From NCBI GenBank assembly GCA_018857735.1, contig JABMCL010000191.1, forward strand, positions 951,501 through 1,015,500: a DNA stretch of 64,000 bases. The letters run 5' to 3'. Below, piece after piece: positions 44,961-58,500 of the stretch. Below the pieces are notes generated by a model. That model was given only the letters and a program-made list of their open reading frames with translations, did not search any database and was not told the origin of the DNA. The stretch is from Alviniconcha marisindica. Taxonomy: Eukaryota > Mollusca > Gastropoda > Provannidae. Position 1 is the stretch's first letter, and each line of letters starts with the position of its first letter. The position numbers and the translations under genes were made by a program.

Positions 44961-45239
44961 AGGTCTGCCAGGTGAAAGAAAGAGCCTGACAAAAGAGGGG
45001 ACTACCAGATGAGATGCTGAGTGCCACCTGGTTTTGATAGTGGACTGCAACTGAAGAGAAAAAGAAGGAATTTGCATTGTAAGTTGGCCTAACTCGGTAA
45101 TGTGATATTTCACAGCAAAAAAGAACCTGTAGTCATGTCTCTAGTAATGTTTTCTGATCCATGGCCATTAGGGGTGTCCTCACAATCGTTCCTATCCCTA
45201 ATCAGTGCTGCTGAAAAGTTATTTGAAAATATTGTGATA

Positions 45240-45850
45240 CCCCTGACTGTGATGATGATAATAATAGTAATAATAACAAAGGATTTCTAGAGCACTCATC
45301 TACCACACAAGGTGGGAGCACAGGGCACTTTACAATAACAGTTAACAACACACATGCACACACACGCACTCCCACACACACATTGGACGGAGAGGATAGG
45401 CACAGCTGTGAAAAAGACAATTTAGAAATAGTCATTGAATAGGTGTGTCTTAAGGGCGGCTTTAAAAGAGGAGGCAGAATCAGAGTGGTTTGAGGCAAAT
45501 TATTCCAGATAGGTCAGTGTAAGAAAATGATCTTTCACCAAATGTTTCTGGGTTTACATGAGGGGTGACAAAGGTTCATGTATTGGATAGCATGTGGATT
45601 GTAATTGTCTTGCTGGTGTATAAGGTTGAAGGAGATCGGACATAATGAGGGGCTGTTCCACAGATGGAATTGAAGCAGATAGTTGAAATTTTGTATTGAA
45701 TGCGATGTGTTACTGGTAGCCAATGCAGTTTCAAGAATAGGGTGGATGTGATCAGATTTCTTAGCTTTACACACAAGCCTTATTCTGCATTCTGAGGCTT
45801 GTTTAATAAGTACTGAGGGCAACCTGAAAGTAAAGAGTTACAGTTGTCTA
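45240..45850 (-). mobile_element. L2-like LINE 3'-end fragment
   Basis: On the minus strand, LHWLPVTHRIQYKISTICFN (about 45700), a WNNLPQTT segment and SFKAALKTHLFNDYF with a stop are spread over three frames. These correspond to the C-terminal segments of the LINE at 1-1960. Confidence 0.75.
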
Positions 45851-46808
45851 ACCAAGAGAGGACAAGAGACCATACAAGGGTTTGGGTTGCTTGAGCGGTG
45901 AGGTGTCATATGGAACTAATGTGCCTGATTTGTATGTAGGCGGCTTTGCAAGCACTGCTTATGTGTTGAGACATGCTGAGATTTAAATCCAGGGTTACAA
46001 TGAGGTATTTAACAGATGACACAAATGGTACAAATGACAGATGGCAAAGGACTGTAGATAGACATTCTATTTGAAAGTATGATCATGGCTTCAGTTTTGT
46101 TGTTATGTACTTAAATGATGCATTTATGAAACAAAGAAAAGACATCACTCTGGACTGTGCTTTGAAAGAACAGTCTCAATGAAAAGAATGTTTTTCAAGT
46201 TCCTTCTGCTTGACTTCCTTCAGTGTGTCTGATGCCACATTTGGATTCATTATTCTAAGCAAGATCAACAGACCTAAGGCGTAGCAACAAACTTTTCAAG
46301 AACAGCAACGATGAAGGTCTAAAAGAACTCAAAATTTATTGACAAGAACTCTAATGCTAACTGAATGCTAATCCTTATTCATCCAGTCACACTCTCACAC
46401 CAAGAGTTCAAATGTGTGTATATTGGGGGTTTCTGTTACTGCATCTCACCAACATGTTGCTAGCCCAAAAGGCTCACTCACAACTTGACCCTTCAGTGAT
46501 AAGTGTTTGAGAAATGGATGCCTTCGATGGCTGTCAGATATTGAGGAGCAAACTCTGACAGGAGGCTATCAACCTCTGGAGAGTGTGCTGCATAGTGTGT
46601 GTGTGCGCGTGTGTGCATGCGTAGGTGCGCGTGTGTGTGAGCATAGACTGTCAAGAAGTGGAGTGTGCATGTGTGGTTTTTGTAACCATGTGAGAGAGAG
46701 AGACAGTGTACATGCATAGAGCTGTATATAATGTAACTGGAGTGCACCTCATAGTACTTCTAGTAAATGAATAGGACAAAAGAATGCCAGCATACAATAC
46801 CATGTTGA

Positions 46809-46909
46809 ATGAGGCAACAGAGTCTAAAGACAGTTTACTGCTACATTTTTGGATGCAACAACCAGAGTTCCGTTGAGCTGAGGAATTGTAGAGGAATCAT
46901 TTTTCAAAG
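46809..46909 (+). CDS. THAP protein exon 1
   Basis: Encodes the N-terminal half of the THAP finger with Cys-x4-Cys, from ATG to IIFQ plus two bases. The only nearby in-frame ATG lies ten codons before the first zinc cysteine, a normal distance. Confidence 0.6.
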
Positions 46910-47613
46910 GTGGGACAAATGTTTGATTTTAAGTGTGTACTTTGTGGTACTGTGAACTGAAATGCAGTAGGTATTGCTGTCAGAAGAGCTTTGAATCCAA
47001 AGATTAAGCTTCATGCCATGGCCAGCCTTTTGCTCTTCTTCTTAACTCTACTTGAAATTGTCACAGGGATTAGTTAATAATTAGTTAATATCTCTGACAA
47101 AATTTGTTTTCAAATTTCATTGACCAGAAAGGGTAACACTGCTGTCTTTTGCTTAGATCTAGAAGAAGCAGCTCTGATATGGTCATCAGGTAGAGGAGAT
47201 AGCTTTGTATGTGAAGTTTAGAGCCCAATGTTAGAGCTGTTATTCTGGCCATGGATGTATTTACACTTAAAAATATAAAGTAGATTCTAGTAAATGGTAT
47301 TTATGACAAAATATTCTTTTACAGATCAAAGATTAGCTCAGGTAACACTGCTGTTTTCATTAGTTCTAGAAGAAAAACAACTCTCATCAAAGTTGCTAAG
47401 TCTTAATTGTTGCCTTCATTGTCTATCAGATTTCCAGATTCAGCCAGATCTCCAGAAATATACACAAAAATGGACATTCTCAACATCATGTGTGACAGCT
47501 GTTTTTCAAACAAACCAACAAAAATTTGCAGTGACCACTTTTTTGAGGAGCTGATTGAACACACAAAGCTGCACCCATGCAATTCAACTTTTCCTCACAT
47601 CTACAAACCCTGA
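46809..47613 (+). CDS. THAP-type zinc-finger protein (two exons)
   Basis: Exons 46809-46909 and 47430-47613 join in phase 2 to give 94 residues and TGA. THAP domains are C2CH zinc fingers that bind DNA and occur in transcription factors and P-element-related transposases. The spliced protein starts MRQQSLKTVYCYIFGCNNQS, has IIFQRFPDS across the junction, and continues to NKPTKICSDHFFEELIE and NSTFPHIYKP. The zinc ligands are Cys-x4-Cys, then Cys-x2-His about 50 residues later, at the upper limit for the family. The FP, HF and terminal proline positions are present. The usual central tryptophan is not seen. The donor is CAAAG/GTGGGA and the acceptor follows a strong pyrimidine tract. The split domain restored by splicing argues that it is a real gene and not a relic. 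Further exons are not excluded. Confidence 0.62.
47430..47613 (+). CDS. THAP protein exon 2
   Basis: Encodes RFPDSARSPEIYTKMDIL through KICSDHFFEEL to the stop. The acceptor is GCCTTCATTGTCTATCAG. Confidence 0.65.
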
Positions 47614-50600
47614 GTAACAAATCAGGATGAGTCAACTGGCAGAGAGAGAAAACAGATTCAAAAATCTGCAAAAACTTGCATAAGCATGTACTTTGTATTT
47701 GTAATGATCATCTGCAGACTAGATTTAGACCTAATTTCTGGAGTTTAGAAATTTCTAGAATAACATTGTTGAGAGAGTGTTTCACATCATGACTGACTTC
47801 ATTCAGCACAGAAGTGCTTTTGCTGAAGCAGATACATAAAAGAGAAAAAACAAAAAACCCAGCTCATTCGTTATCTAGATTTCATTGCTTCATGACATGG
47901 GAGACAGACATATCTGCTAATCATGTTCTTTTTTGTTAATGGTCTCAGGACAATTATGCTGCTAAAACTACTGTAAAATCTTGTGCTGGGTACCTAATGA
48001 TGAATACAACTGACTGATCTGCATTTTTGTTAGTGGATTTTGTTTTTCACCTAGGTAGGACTGTTTTATGATGATGATTGTGGAAACAGCTCCTGTTATT
48101 GACAGAATGATGTTATTTGTCAGTTTTGTCAGTCATTGGATTGTTGTGATAGCTCTGATCTAGATCACTGTTGTCACTAGTCTTTCTTTCATCCTTACAG
48201 ATCAGATATTTCCATCTTCAGAAAAGCATGCAAAAATAAAAGGTTTTGTTGTGTGCACATATTTAGAGGGGGGGCATGGTGAGGGGGGGGGGGGGGGGTG
48301 TTAGTGGGTTCTTTTTTTCTTGATATTTATTTTTTTAAAGTCATCAAGATCTTTTAATCTGTATGCTTTTTACTGTCCATAGTCTACAGACAAATAATGT
48401 TAAGTAATATACTGGTAGTTTGTTTCCCCCTTCTTGTAATCAGCTATAAATATTGTGCTCCAGTGGAGAAATAACTGATGCATATTATTATTACTTTTGT
48501 TATTATATAGACATTATAGACAGTAGATCTGGTTCTTGATTTGTTTTCTTTTATCTTGGTCCCAAAGAGGAGGACATTCATCAACAAAGTTGCAATCAAC
48601 ATTGTGGCTGTTTGACAAAAAGTGCACAATAAAGACACTTGTATGAGTAAGAACTATTGCAGACAAGCAGGCAATCAAATTTTGGAAAAATTATTTTTCA
48701 AAAATGAGCTTTTACCTGAAGACCTTGAAGAAGAGCTGTGGTGTGTACCATGCAGTGTCAGGCTGAAACAGCACCATAACATGGCAGTGTTTTGGGTCAC
48801 TAGAAACAGTTAAATGCTGTGAGGCACACTCTATTTATAGCTCAGTGGCACAGACTGTGTTTAGCGTGCATATATGTGTAAGAGAGTTTGTGTAGACTGT
48901 GTGTCAAGAGAGGGAGAGAGAGTGTGTGTGTGTGTGAGCAACAAGGCACATAGTCATGCAGTTCTGAAAGAACTTCTTGCGGAAAGCCATTCAGTCAGTG
49001 GTGTTTTATTTGTATAATAAAGACTGTGGCCTGTCACAAAGTGGTACAAACAAGGCATTTTAAGAGAGCCATTTACCACTTGCACTCAACGCAACCTAAC
49101 AATGATGAAATAATCATAAAAATTACAGATTTAATTATTACAAACAAAAGAACAACAACAAGAAGTCTCTGATCTCAAAATTTATCGAACAAATGATATC
49201 CTTTGCTGGCCAGAAGTAAAAAATGTTCCAGCAAATTGGTCGTACTGTCACCAGCCAGAATGTAATGTCCTCTAATGCTTATGTATAACGGGCATTCGTT
49301 CAGAAGTGACAGAAAAATAGAATGAAGCACTATTTACCCATCAAATGCCATGCACAGCTTGGCTTGTTCCTGTGACCATTTACTAAAAATTGGATAATCA
49401 GTTTTGGCTGTTTTTAATGAGAAAAAGTTGTTACTTGGGATGCATCATGAGTTTGGCCTCGCTCAGTTTTTATACAACTTTGGATATGTTGCATTTTAGT
49501 TGATCTGGGGGGAAAAGGAGAGAAAAAAGGAGCCTCTCAGGACCCCCCAAAATGTCACCTAGTCTACTTGCATGTCTTGCTTATCATATAAGATTGGGGA
49601 AACTTAGGGATCTTCACCCCAGGAGACAGTTTTTGCCTTGGTGACACGCTGAATGTTTCAGCTCTAAGAAAGCCGAATCCCAAATACATTCTAATATAAT
49701 AATAATGTATAGCTCTTATTGAGCAAAAATCTTTTTGCAAAACAAAACTTCAGTGTGCTAGCAGTGTAGCACACACCATTCATGCTCACAGTACATGTAG
49801 ACATACACATAATCTGTTGTCACAGGAATGGTCTGTCTAGGTTTGTGAAAAGGCTGGTCTAAAGAGGAAAGTCTTGAGGTGGGTTTTGAACACAGACACA
49901 ATGGGGAGATTTTGCAGGCTGGCAGGCAGCAAATTCCAGACAGATGGAGTGGCAAAGCTGAATGAGCACTCACCAGAAGATTTCAATTTATGTTTTGGAA
50001 TTTTCAAAAGCTTCTTGCTTTTGGGGCTAGGACTAAGGCTAGGTTAATATCCCCTAATATGGTGCCTTTTATTTGTGACTTCTTACAGGTTTCAATCCAT
50101 GGTTTAATAATAAGTACTTAGCACACCTATCCAAAAAGTGGCCCTGAACACAAATTCTTTAAACATGTGTATATTGACAGCACAGACTAAAACACACATA
50201 CACACACACACATCAGGGCACTAGGTTTTCAAAGACAATTGTTGGTTCCAGGTAGCTGGAGCCTGCTAAGAGAAATAAACTGTTTAGAATAAACAATTAT
50301 TTCGGTGAAACAGCCTCATCTCATCAACCAATGTAAACAGCAGTTCCACAAAACCTTCAACTGGTCAAGGTTGAAAATCCCTGGGACAGACAGGCATTGC
50401 AAACTTATTTTTTAGACACAACACTTGCCTTCACTTCACAAAGCACGTGGTAGGGCCCAAAAGGGTAGTCTAAAAGACTACTGAAGTTAGAAGAAGAAGA
50501 AAAAATACTAATTCAAATCCGCTGAAGGTGCTGCCATCAAACGAAAAAGAAATTATTTCATCTATATTGCTAGTTACAACACCATAGATCCTGTTTGCTT

Positions 50601-51301
50601 GAAAAATACTGAGAAAAATCTGATGTTTACAATTTCGAAGTAACTAGTCACAGGAGCAAGCCGTGCCCAGGGGCAAAATACACATGCAAGAAGAACCACC
50701 CCAAACTGCACACCAGCTAAGCTGTGCAGGAATGGCTGGCCTGCATGGCAATCCAGAGCAGTGGAAAATAGGCTGGGTGCCTGACAAGATTTGCACATTA
50801 TACTGCACCAAAGCAGGAGGAAAGCACTCCTATCAGGATTAACCAATGCACTACCATGTCAGCTGGAACAAGTTAACTTTAAACAAGTTAAGGTGGTCTG
50901 ACCTTCAACCTCAACATCTCCATACATTTGATGGACTTTCCCTCGCAAATAAATGTGGAACTATCCAAGCGTAGCAACCAGGATTTGAACATTGAACAGA
51001 TTTCCCGTTTGGGAGGTCTGGCATGTGATAACTAGAACCCAATCAAAAGAATTTATAGAATTTATAAAGCACTCAACTGTATTCAGCATTATTGCTGAAA
51101 GGCCACCCTAAAATCTCCAAAAGGTGGCCTTCACAGAATGGTGGTGTGTGGGGAGGGGTTTGGTCAGACAATATACAGCTGATATTAAAACTCTCCATCT
51201 TACGAGGGGCAGCCTCTTGGGAGGTGGTGCTCCCATCAGGGATTCACTCCACTGTCTCTTCCATTGATTTGTCAACTCCTTTCTCTGTGTGTACATGTGC
51301 A
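47614..51301. other. Intergenic region between THAP gene and XAB2
   Basis: An open stretch at 48652-48813 (ending EEELWCVPCSVRLKQHH before a stop) follows a CTATTGCAG acceptor-like site. It could be a further THAP-gene exon but has no family match. Also present are a poly-G tract at about 48280-48298, a LINE relic at 49750-49980, and otherwise featureless AT-rich DNA. Confidence 0.45.
49750..49980 (-). mobile_element. LINE C-terminal relic
   Basis: The minus strand reads FATPSVWNLLPASLQNLPIV followed by FKTHLKTFLFRPAFSQ and a stop. This is the LINE C-terminal motif (x-WN-x-LP...FK-x-x-LKT-x-LF) seen elsewhere in the window. Confidence 0.65.
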
Positions 51302-51381
51302 CTAGTCATCATCTTGCTGAGCCTCATCAGCCAGTCCACCAAACACCTGAGAGGGGACAGGCTGTTGACGAAGTTCCATCT
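51302..51381 (-). CDS. XAB2: XAB2 terminal exon
   Basis: Encodes [20 protein letters not shown] and AQQDDD with TAG. The family's conserved extreme C-terminus confirms the frame. The acceptor is TTTGTGTGTGCAG. Confidence 0.9.
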
Positions 51382-54300
51382 CTGCACACACAAACATTAC
51401 AGTGATTTATCTTGTCTTTCTATACGCACAAGTTTTGCACTGTTATGAAATACCCCCATTTATACAGACACAAACATGACAAGTTATACAAAAACAAAGG
51501 TTTACTTCTGTGGAGGCAGACCTCACTTAAGTTCCAGCCTTCCTGAGACAAGCCTTACAATAACAAAGCTCCACTTCTTCAGATAATATGGCAACTAAAC
51601 TCCTATGTAAACATAAACATCACACTGCTCGTGTGCACTTGTGTTGCATTTACCCTTCATGAATGTAGATTGTTGTGAATCTTGCTGTCTGTTAGTTTCC
51701 ATTGTGAAGCATATAGGGCTCATCTCGAGATGGGGCACTCGACAAATATTGATGATTATTATTGTCAAATGTGACAAAAACAAACAAACCCAAAACAGAC
51801 CTGAATAGTTAACTACCATGTGTGTCCATTGAATGGTTTCAGTGGATGAAAACATCACTTAATTTCAAACAAATATTTCATCAAATAATATGTTCTCTGA
51901 GTGTGTTAGGTTCTACATACATCACTCTATTGCCTCTGTTAAAAGCATGCCTTTGTCCCCCCAGTTCTCTTCAAATCCAGAGATGCCTGTCTAGGGGTAT
52001 GCTTTGGATGTTGGTACTGCAATTACCCCCTCCGATGACAGTTTGCACACTGATGTACCATAAAATACAAAATATGTGCCTATTATACATACTGTACTTG
52101 CCTTCCACATTTTCATCATCATCACTGTCATCATCAATGTCAATCTCTTCTGGATTGTGAGTCTTGGTCAATTCTCCCAGGTCTTCATCTGTGGTGGTGC
52201 TTCTGTACACACAAATACATTTCCTTAATACATATCATACAGTTCCTCTATACACATCATACATTTCCTCTATGTTTCATGCACACACATATCTCATGCA
52301 CACACATCTACTTTTGCTGCACATACAGCATTCATTTCCTGTACACACATCTCTATGCTCTCATAATGTAGAAGATGGAGCTGCATAAAGCTTGATAAAT
52401 TCATTACTATCGTTATATTTGCTCCTGCACACACATTTCATGTACACACATATACTTCTGTGTACACATCACACATTTCCTGTTTACACAAGAGATATGT
52501 ACACAAAGCATGCATGTAATACACATTCTTTGTACACACAACACAATAATAATAATAAGGCATGTTTTTATGTGCTATTTCTCCAAATTGGAGCACAGCC
52601 TATTTTGGCATTTCAAAGCACCAAAATACAGTCAAAACAAACTTGTGCACACCATGACACGCACCCAATACATGTTTCCTAGCAGAACTGGCCTTATGGA
52701 AGCTTCACAATTGTTTTTGTTTCAATAATCCTGTTATTTGCAATTGCAACCATTTTCTGTTTATTCTAGCTAATGGTATTACCACAATTTCTGTACTACG
52801 CTTATTGATATAATGTGCAACCCCTGAAATTAGGCTCAAAAGTTACAAAATCTAGAGATCAAACGCTCCGGAACATAAGGCACAACTTTGGTGGTGTTAT
52901 AGCTGATGAGCAAAACATGATGGACACATGTCAGATATGAAGGAAAGTGCTGTCATGCCATAATATGGAAAAGTCAAACAGTGAATTTGTTGCCGACAGA
53001 AAGTATGAACCAACTGGAAGAGCACATGCAGCATCATTTTCCAAAGATGAACAGTGCAGCTTCTACCTTAGAGCAAATGCTGTTATATGCTGACAGTATG
53101 ACTAGGCCTACAGGGTCTTTCCAAATCCCATTTCAAAGGGTCATGTCCTCAGTTTGCCAACATATTTGATTCTGGTCTCAGTCTGATGCAGCAACCAATT
53201 TGGGTTCAAAATAGTCATCATCATTCTTAGGAAAAACATGCCTGCTGAAGGCACTACTGACTATAAGGCACAGGGGGAAACTTTAGAATTTTTGTTATCA
53301 CCTTACAGTCCAAAATTATAGTCACTGATCTTTATCGGTACACTGTGTATACCAAACAGGACCAGATCATAATGAACACAAGATAAACCAAAAAATGTCT
53401 TGTACCTGACAAACAGTAGCTTCTTTTCAGCAGCTGCCTTCTCCTGCATGGACTCCTCTGCCAGCTGTCGAGCTCTTGCCTCAAGCTGCTGCATGCCAGA
53501 CTCTGCACCGCCTATCAATCAACATGTCAATGTCTCATAGCTGGATACAAGTATACACCAATTCTCATATTGATCAAATTGAACTTGCCCATCAATGTGA
53601 AACAGCAGATTGGACAGAATAACACTGTAACTGTAAGCTAAAAAAAAAAATCAATACCCAATTCATTTAGTACACACATCAATCAAAATTCACAAAACAA
53701 GAAGAGTGATCAGACATTTAAGATTCCAACCAGTTTCCATTACGTTAACACCCACAATCTTTGAAAAGATTCTGGAGTCACTGCATCAGGAAAGACAGTC
53801 TTCATACTGGCTCAAAGGCCTCCCTTGAAAAACATATAAGAAAATTCCATAAATGTTTCTGTGAAAACGGGAAACACACTTTGGTGATCTCTTGTAAATG
53901 TATTGCAATTACTTTCAGCACTATGTTCCTGACCACATCCGTAAATGTAACACTGTGTTAAACTGGAAAACAAAACAAAAAAACAATGCTTAAAAATCAC
54001 TTCTGTTTTATTTCAAACATTTTTGTGACTTTAGAATCTGATTGTGGATCTTCAAAACAGGTATAAAAATTAATACGAAGTTTAATGAAGGTCATCATCA
54101 CGGAATGGTTGAAATATCTCAGTTACAGTAAAGATCTACCACAGTCTTCAACAAATACAGCAATTATTTCCCTTAATTACACAAACATACATTGCTACAA
54201 AGTTTTATGCATGATCCTGTCTAACATGTAACAAGCACACAAAGTCGGAACTTGATCAGGTAGAAGCTTACAGAAAAATGTGACTAGAAGTTTCAACTTT

Positions 54301-55541
54301 CTGATGCTTCTTTGACCTTGAAACTAGGTTGAGGTCATTGAAAATGGTTGGGGGTACATAGGGGGTACTAAAATGTCTATTAAATCAGCAGGACCCTGAA
54401 CATCCCTCCTTGGTCTGTATTTTGAAAATCATTCTTATGAGCCACCACTAAAACCCACACTTCTTTCAAGCGCACTTGCTGCTTGTTAGGGTGGCCTGCA
54501 AGAGATGGTTGCAAAGTGTAGAACTGTTAGGGTGGTCTTTAGGAGATGGTTGCAAAGTGTAGAATTGTCAGGGTGGTCTTCAAGAGATGGTTGCAAAGTG
54601 TAGAATTGTCAGGGTGGTCTTCAAGAGATGGTTGCAAAGTGTAGAATTGTCAGGATGGTTTTCAAGAGATGGTTGCAAAGTGTAGAATTGTCAGGGTGGT
54701 TTTCAAGAGATGGTTGCAAAGTGTAGAATTGTTAGGGTGGTCTTCAACTTCAAGAGCTGGTTGCAAAGTGTAGAATAGAAAGTTCAGTTTACCGGCTGTG
54801 TCATCTTTCTTGCCTGAGCTTGCAGCAATCATCTGTGCTGACATGAAGTTGACCTGGATCACAAAACCGAAACAATCAGCATGTTTGCTGTCAACACCTA
54901 AATGGTTGAAAACACATGAATACTTCATTGCTAATAAGTAATATGTCTACAAAAATAACTTCAGTCTGATACAACATGAAGCACAATAACAACTATAACT
55001 ACTGCAATCACTGACTTGTTAGTTTAGCCAATGTGGCTTACTGATTAGCTCTCAGACAATGACAGGGAAGGCCATTTGGAATCCTCTGAGTCATGTGTGC
55101 TATGTACACTGCTTATCTCTGTGACTGTCTTCAACTTCACACACCCTCCTGTACTCTCATTCTGCTCCTAACAATTTCAGCCTCAAGATTCCCCCTGAAG
55201 TCTCTGTTTGTTGTCTATTTAAATTCTGGGTAAATTAAGTTTTGTATAAAAGGTTCAAAAGAAAAATATGTATTAGGACAAAACACAACATGTGATTTTT
55301 CTGGGTAATCCCCTTTATCAAGCTACAAAATGACACTTAAACAGCAGTTAAACAGTGAAAAATGAGACAGAGAGCTAAGCCACTTATCTGTTTTTGTTGA
55401 GCCATGTTGTTTTTGTCTATGCAGGAAAGCTGGTAATAGTAAGATGATGATGATGACAATGATGATGATAACAGGAAGGCTGGGAGCACACAGCCCAGTG
55501 TCCTACACTTCAGAGATACATCTCTGTGGGGCTGTGGGAGT

Positions 55542-55572
<31 letters not shown>

Positions 55573-58500
55573 ACTGAGTGCTCAGTGTCCATGAGAAGGG
55601 CATGGTCAAGGCAACAGCTGGATTAAGAACATTCGCACCAAACTCAGGAAGTTTCAGATACATAGTCATTATAATATTCCCTGCAAACATTTACATATTG
55701 TAATTAGTGCACATAAACACATACTTTGCCAGCATATCTTGCACACTGTTATGGAAGAAAAATACCACTAGGTTTTGTAACACTTGTACTTAACTGCCGA
55801 TTTGACTCTGTTGTCATTCAGGAGTTTATATTTGATGCATTTATTGACAAAATGCATTTAATCTTCAAAGCATTACAGGTCCTACAGGAAAGATAGGAGC
55901 ACACAGTACAGTTTCATACACTTGAGAGATACATCTCTGAGGATGGTGCTGCACTTCTGTGGCCTGGCCAAGGCCAGTGTCTATAGTGAATTATATCAGC
56001 AAGCATGGTGAACAGCCCTGCCATGCCTTTAACTCTTTCATCCCTGTTTCGTATTTGGCATTACTTCCCCTTATTCCTATGTTCCTATGTACATAACAAT
56101 CCTTTCATTCCTGGGTTTTCATAAGGAAAAAATGTATGAAAGAGGGTATGTGGGTTTGAGTCATCTGTGTCTGCAAGCTCTTAGTAAAACCATGGCAACC
56201 TATATATCGCTGTGTAGGTAAATGAAGTCAGAAGGCAATGGTCACACTTTTAGAGTCACTGTCACCAGGAGGGTGACACACAGGTGCAAATAAAGGTGAC
56301 ACATACCTTTTTTAAGACAAACAGACGAAACCAACATTTTGCAGGCTCACAGAACATGCCAAGAGAAATGGTACATGCTCCCTACTTACAGTCTAATGTC
56401 CCAGGTAACATCCACATAGAAACTGTCTCCAGATATTCCATTTATCACATTGTCTGTGTCCTTAAAATGGTGATGAAAAGGTGATGGTTTGCACAAGAGT
56501 AGGAAGTATGAGTTCACAGTATGATTGTTTCATTTTAGTCTAATCCATGCGCCGTCTCTATCATATATATACACAATGTTTGCACCATAACTCTGTACAA
56601 CTATATTTACTATGTCTATGTACACATCTGCACTGGATATCAGAGGTATGTCTCGTGTCACAGCAGTGTCCTCACCTGTCCACTCAAAACGTGGCCGAGT
56701 AAAAAACAATGGCAGGTTTTCGTCATCCAATTCATCACCACTCTCACTATCATCTTTAAATGCATTTGCAAGCTCTGCTCTCTCCTCTTCTGTCAGTTCA
56801 AACAGATCAAAATCATTTTCGCCCAGATTGTCATAAACATCATTGTCAGAGAACTGATCACTGTCGTTGTACTCATCTGCCGCCATCTTTCCAACAGTAC
56901 AGAATAACCTAACCCCATCCCTAGAAATGGACAAATTTTGTGCACTGGACACTTTCCCACACTCTGGCAGTGGCCAAGCATGGCTAATCACAGCATTGTG
57001 CGGCTTATCAAAACATTCCTCAGGTCCCGTTACACTGGCCAGGGGGAACTGACGTGCTGACCATGTGACAGGTAGGCGTGGATTTCAAAGGCAGAACTGC
57101 TGCAGCTGCTGGCTGGAAGGAAGGGAGTGTTTATGCCTGCGGTTCTCAGGAATGAAGGGAAAGATTCTCTCAACCGCTGTAGCGGTTTTCAGGGATGAAA
57201 AAGTTAACTAAAGATTCAAAAAGAACTTGACACTGTCATTAGTCCCCATGCTCATCTACACTTGGACATTATTCCAACATTTCTACACCTTTAAGCCTGT
57301 GATAGTACCTAGTTAAAATCAACGAAAAACACCTTTAAGCCTGTGATAGTACCTAATTTTTAAATAAAATCACAAGTGAGCATGAGGAATGTTATAAACT
57401 GACAGACCTCTCTGGGACTAATCTTGGCACATGCACAGGCAGAGAGTTCAGATGGAGGAAAGTTGTGGAGGGCTGATGGCTAAAGTCACATTTCATATTT
57501 CACCTGGTCAGCAACTACAGCCGTCTTCTTCTACCTCTAGACATACAGAATAACAACCTGATAATACCTGTGTGTTGTAAGTGGCTTGCACGCTGCGTTT
57601 GATGCGCAACATCTCACGGACTGTATCCTCATTACCATGGTTGATTTCAAACTCCTTCCATGCTTCCCAGAACTGAGGCGCCACCTGTACAAGATCCAGA
57701 TCATCAGTCATGTGACACACCTTCAATTTCTTCCAGCAACACTTATAAAGATATCTAACAGTTATATGAAAGAGTTATAAGGAAAATTAAGCTTTCTGTG
57801 AATAACTTTCAAATCCTACTGACCTACATCAAACAATATACAAGACGTTTTTTGCTTATAATTGCATCAGTCTATCAGCTGTGAGACAAAGACTATGAAC
57901 TCCCTCTGGAGCAAGCTGGACACCAGAAAGCTCACCCAGTCACCCTATTCACAGCTCACCCAGTCACCCAGGCATCACGAACACCTCACCCAGTCACCCA
58001 GGCATCACGAACACCTGGACAGGCTGGTGTTTCTCTTACCTCCCTCTGTTGTAACTTTAGGTTCATGCAGCAGGTCAAAGTGAGCAGTCTGCATACAAAA
58101 CCATTTTGCTGCCCTCATGCCTGCACTCTTCCCTGCCACTAAGGCAGCTGCCCATTGTCTATTTACACCTGAGTGAACTGTACTCGTTCACAGCTGAGTG
58201 AACAGTACTCATTCACAGCTGAGTGAACTGTGCTTATTTAAAGCCAAGTGAACTGTACACATTCACAACCAATTGATCTGTAATTGTTCAAAGCACAGCT
58301 GAGTGAACTACTTTTTTTCCACAGAAGAGTGAACACTACTAGTTGGTTGAACTGTACTCATTCAAACTCAAAGCCAAGAGAACTTAGTTATTTGAAGGCA
58401 AGTAACTACTCAGTTACACTGAGTGAATTGCACTCATTCACAGTCAAGTGAACTATCTTCATTAAAAGTAGAGTTAGATGTACTCACTCACAGACACACC

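Larger units (their letters stand above)
42143..46808. other. Intergenic region between aminotransferase and THAP gene
   Basis: Holds the inverted pair of CTTGATAAAGG-family copies (42825-43150), a poly-T/poly-G junction (43430-43460), the large 40-bp minisatellite (43570-44960) and a minus-strand LINE 3' end (45240-45850). No supportable gene is seen. Confidence 0.6.
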
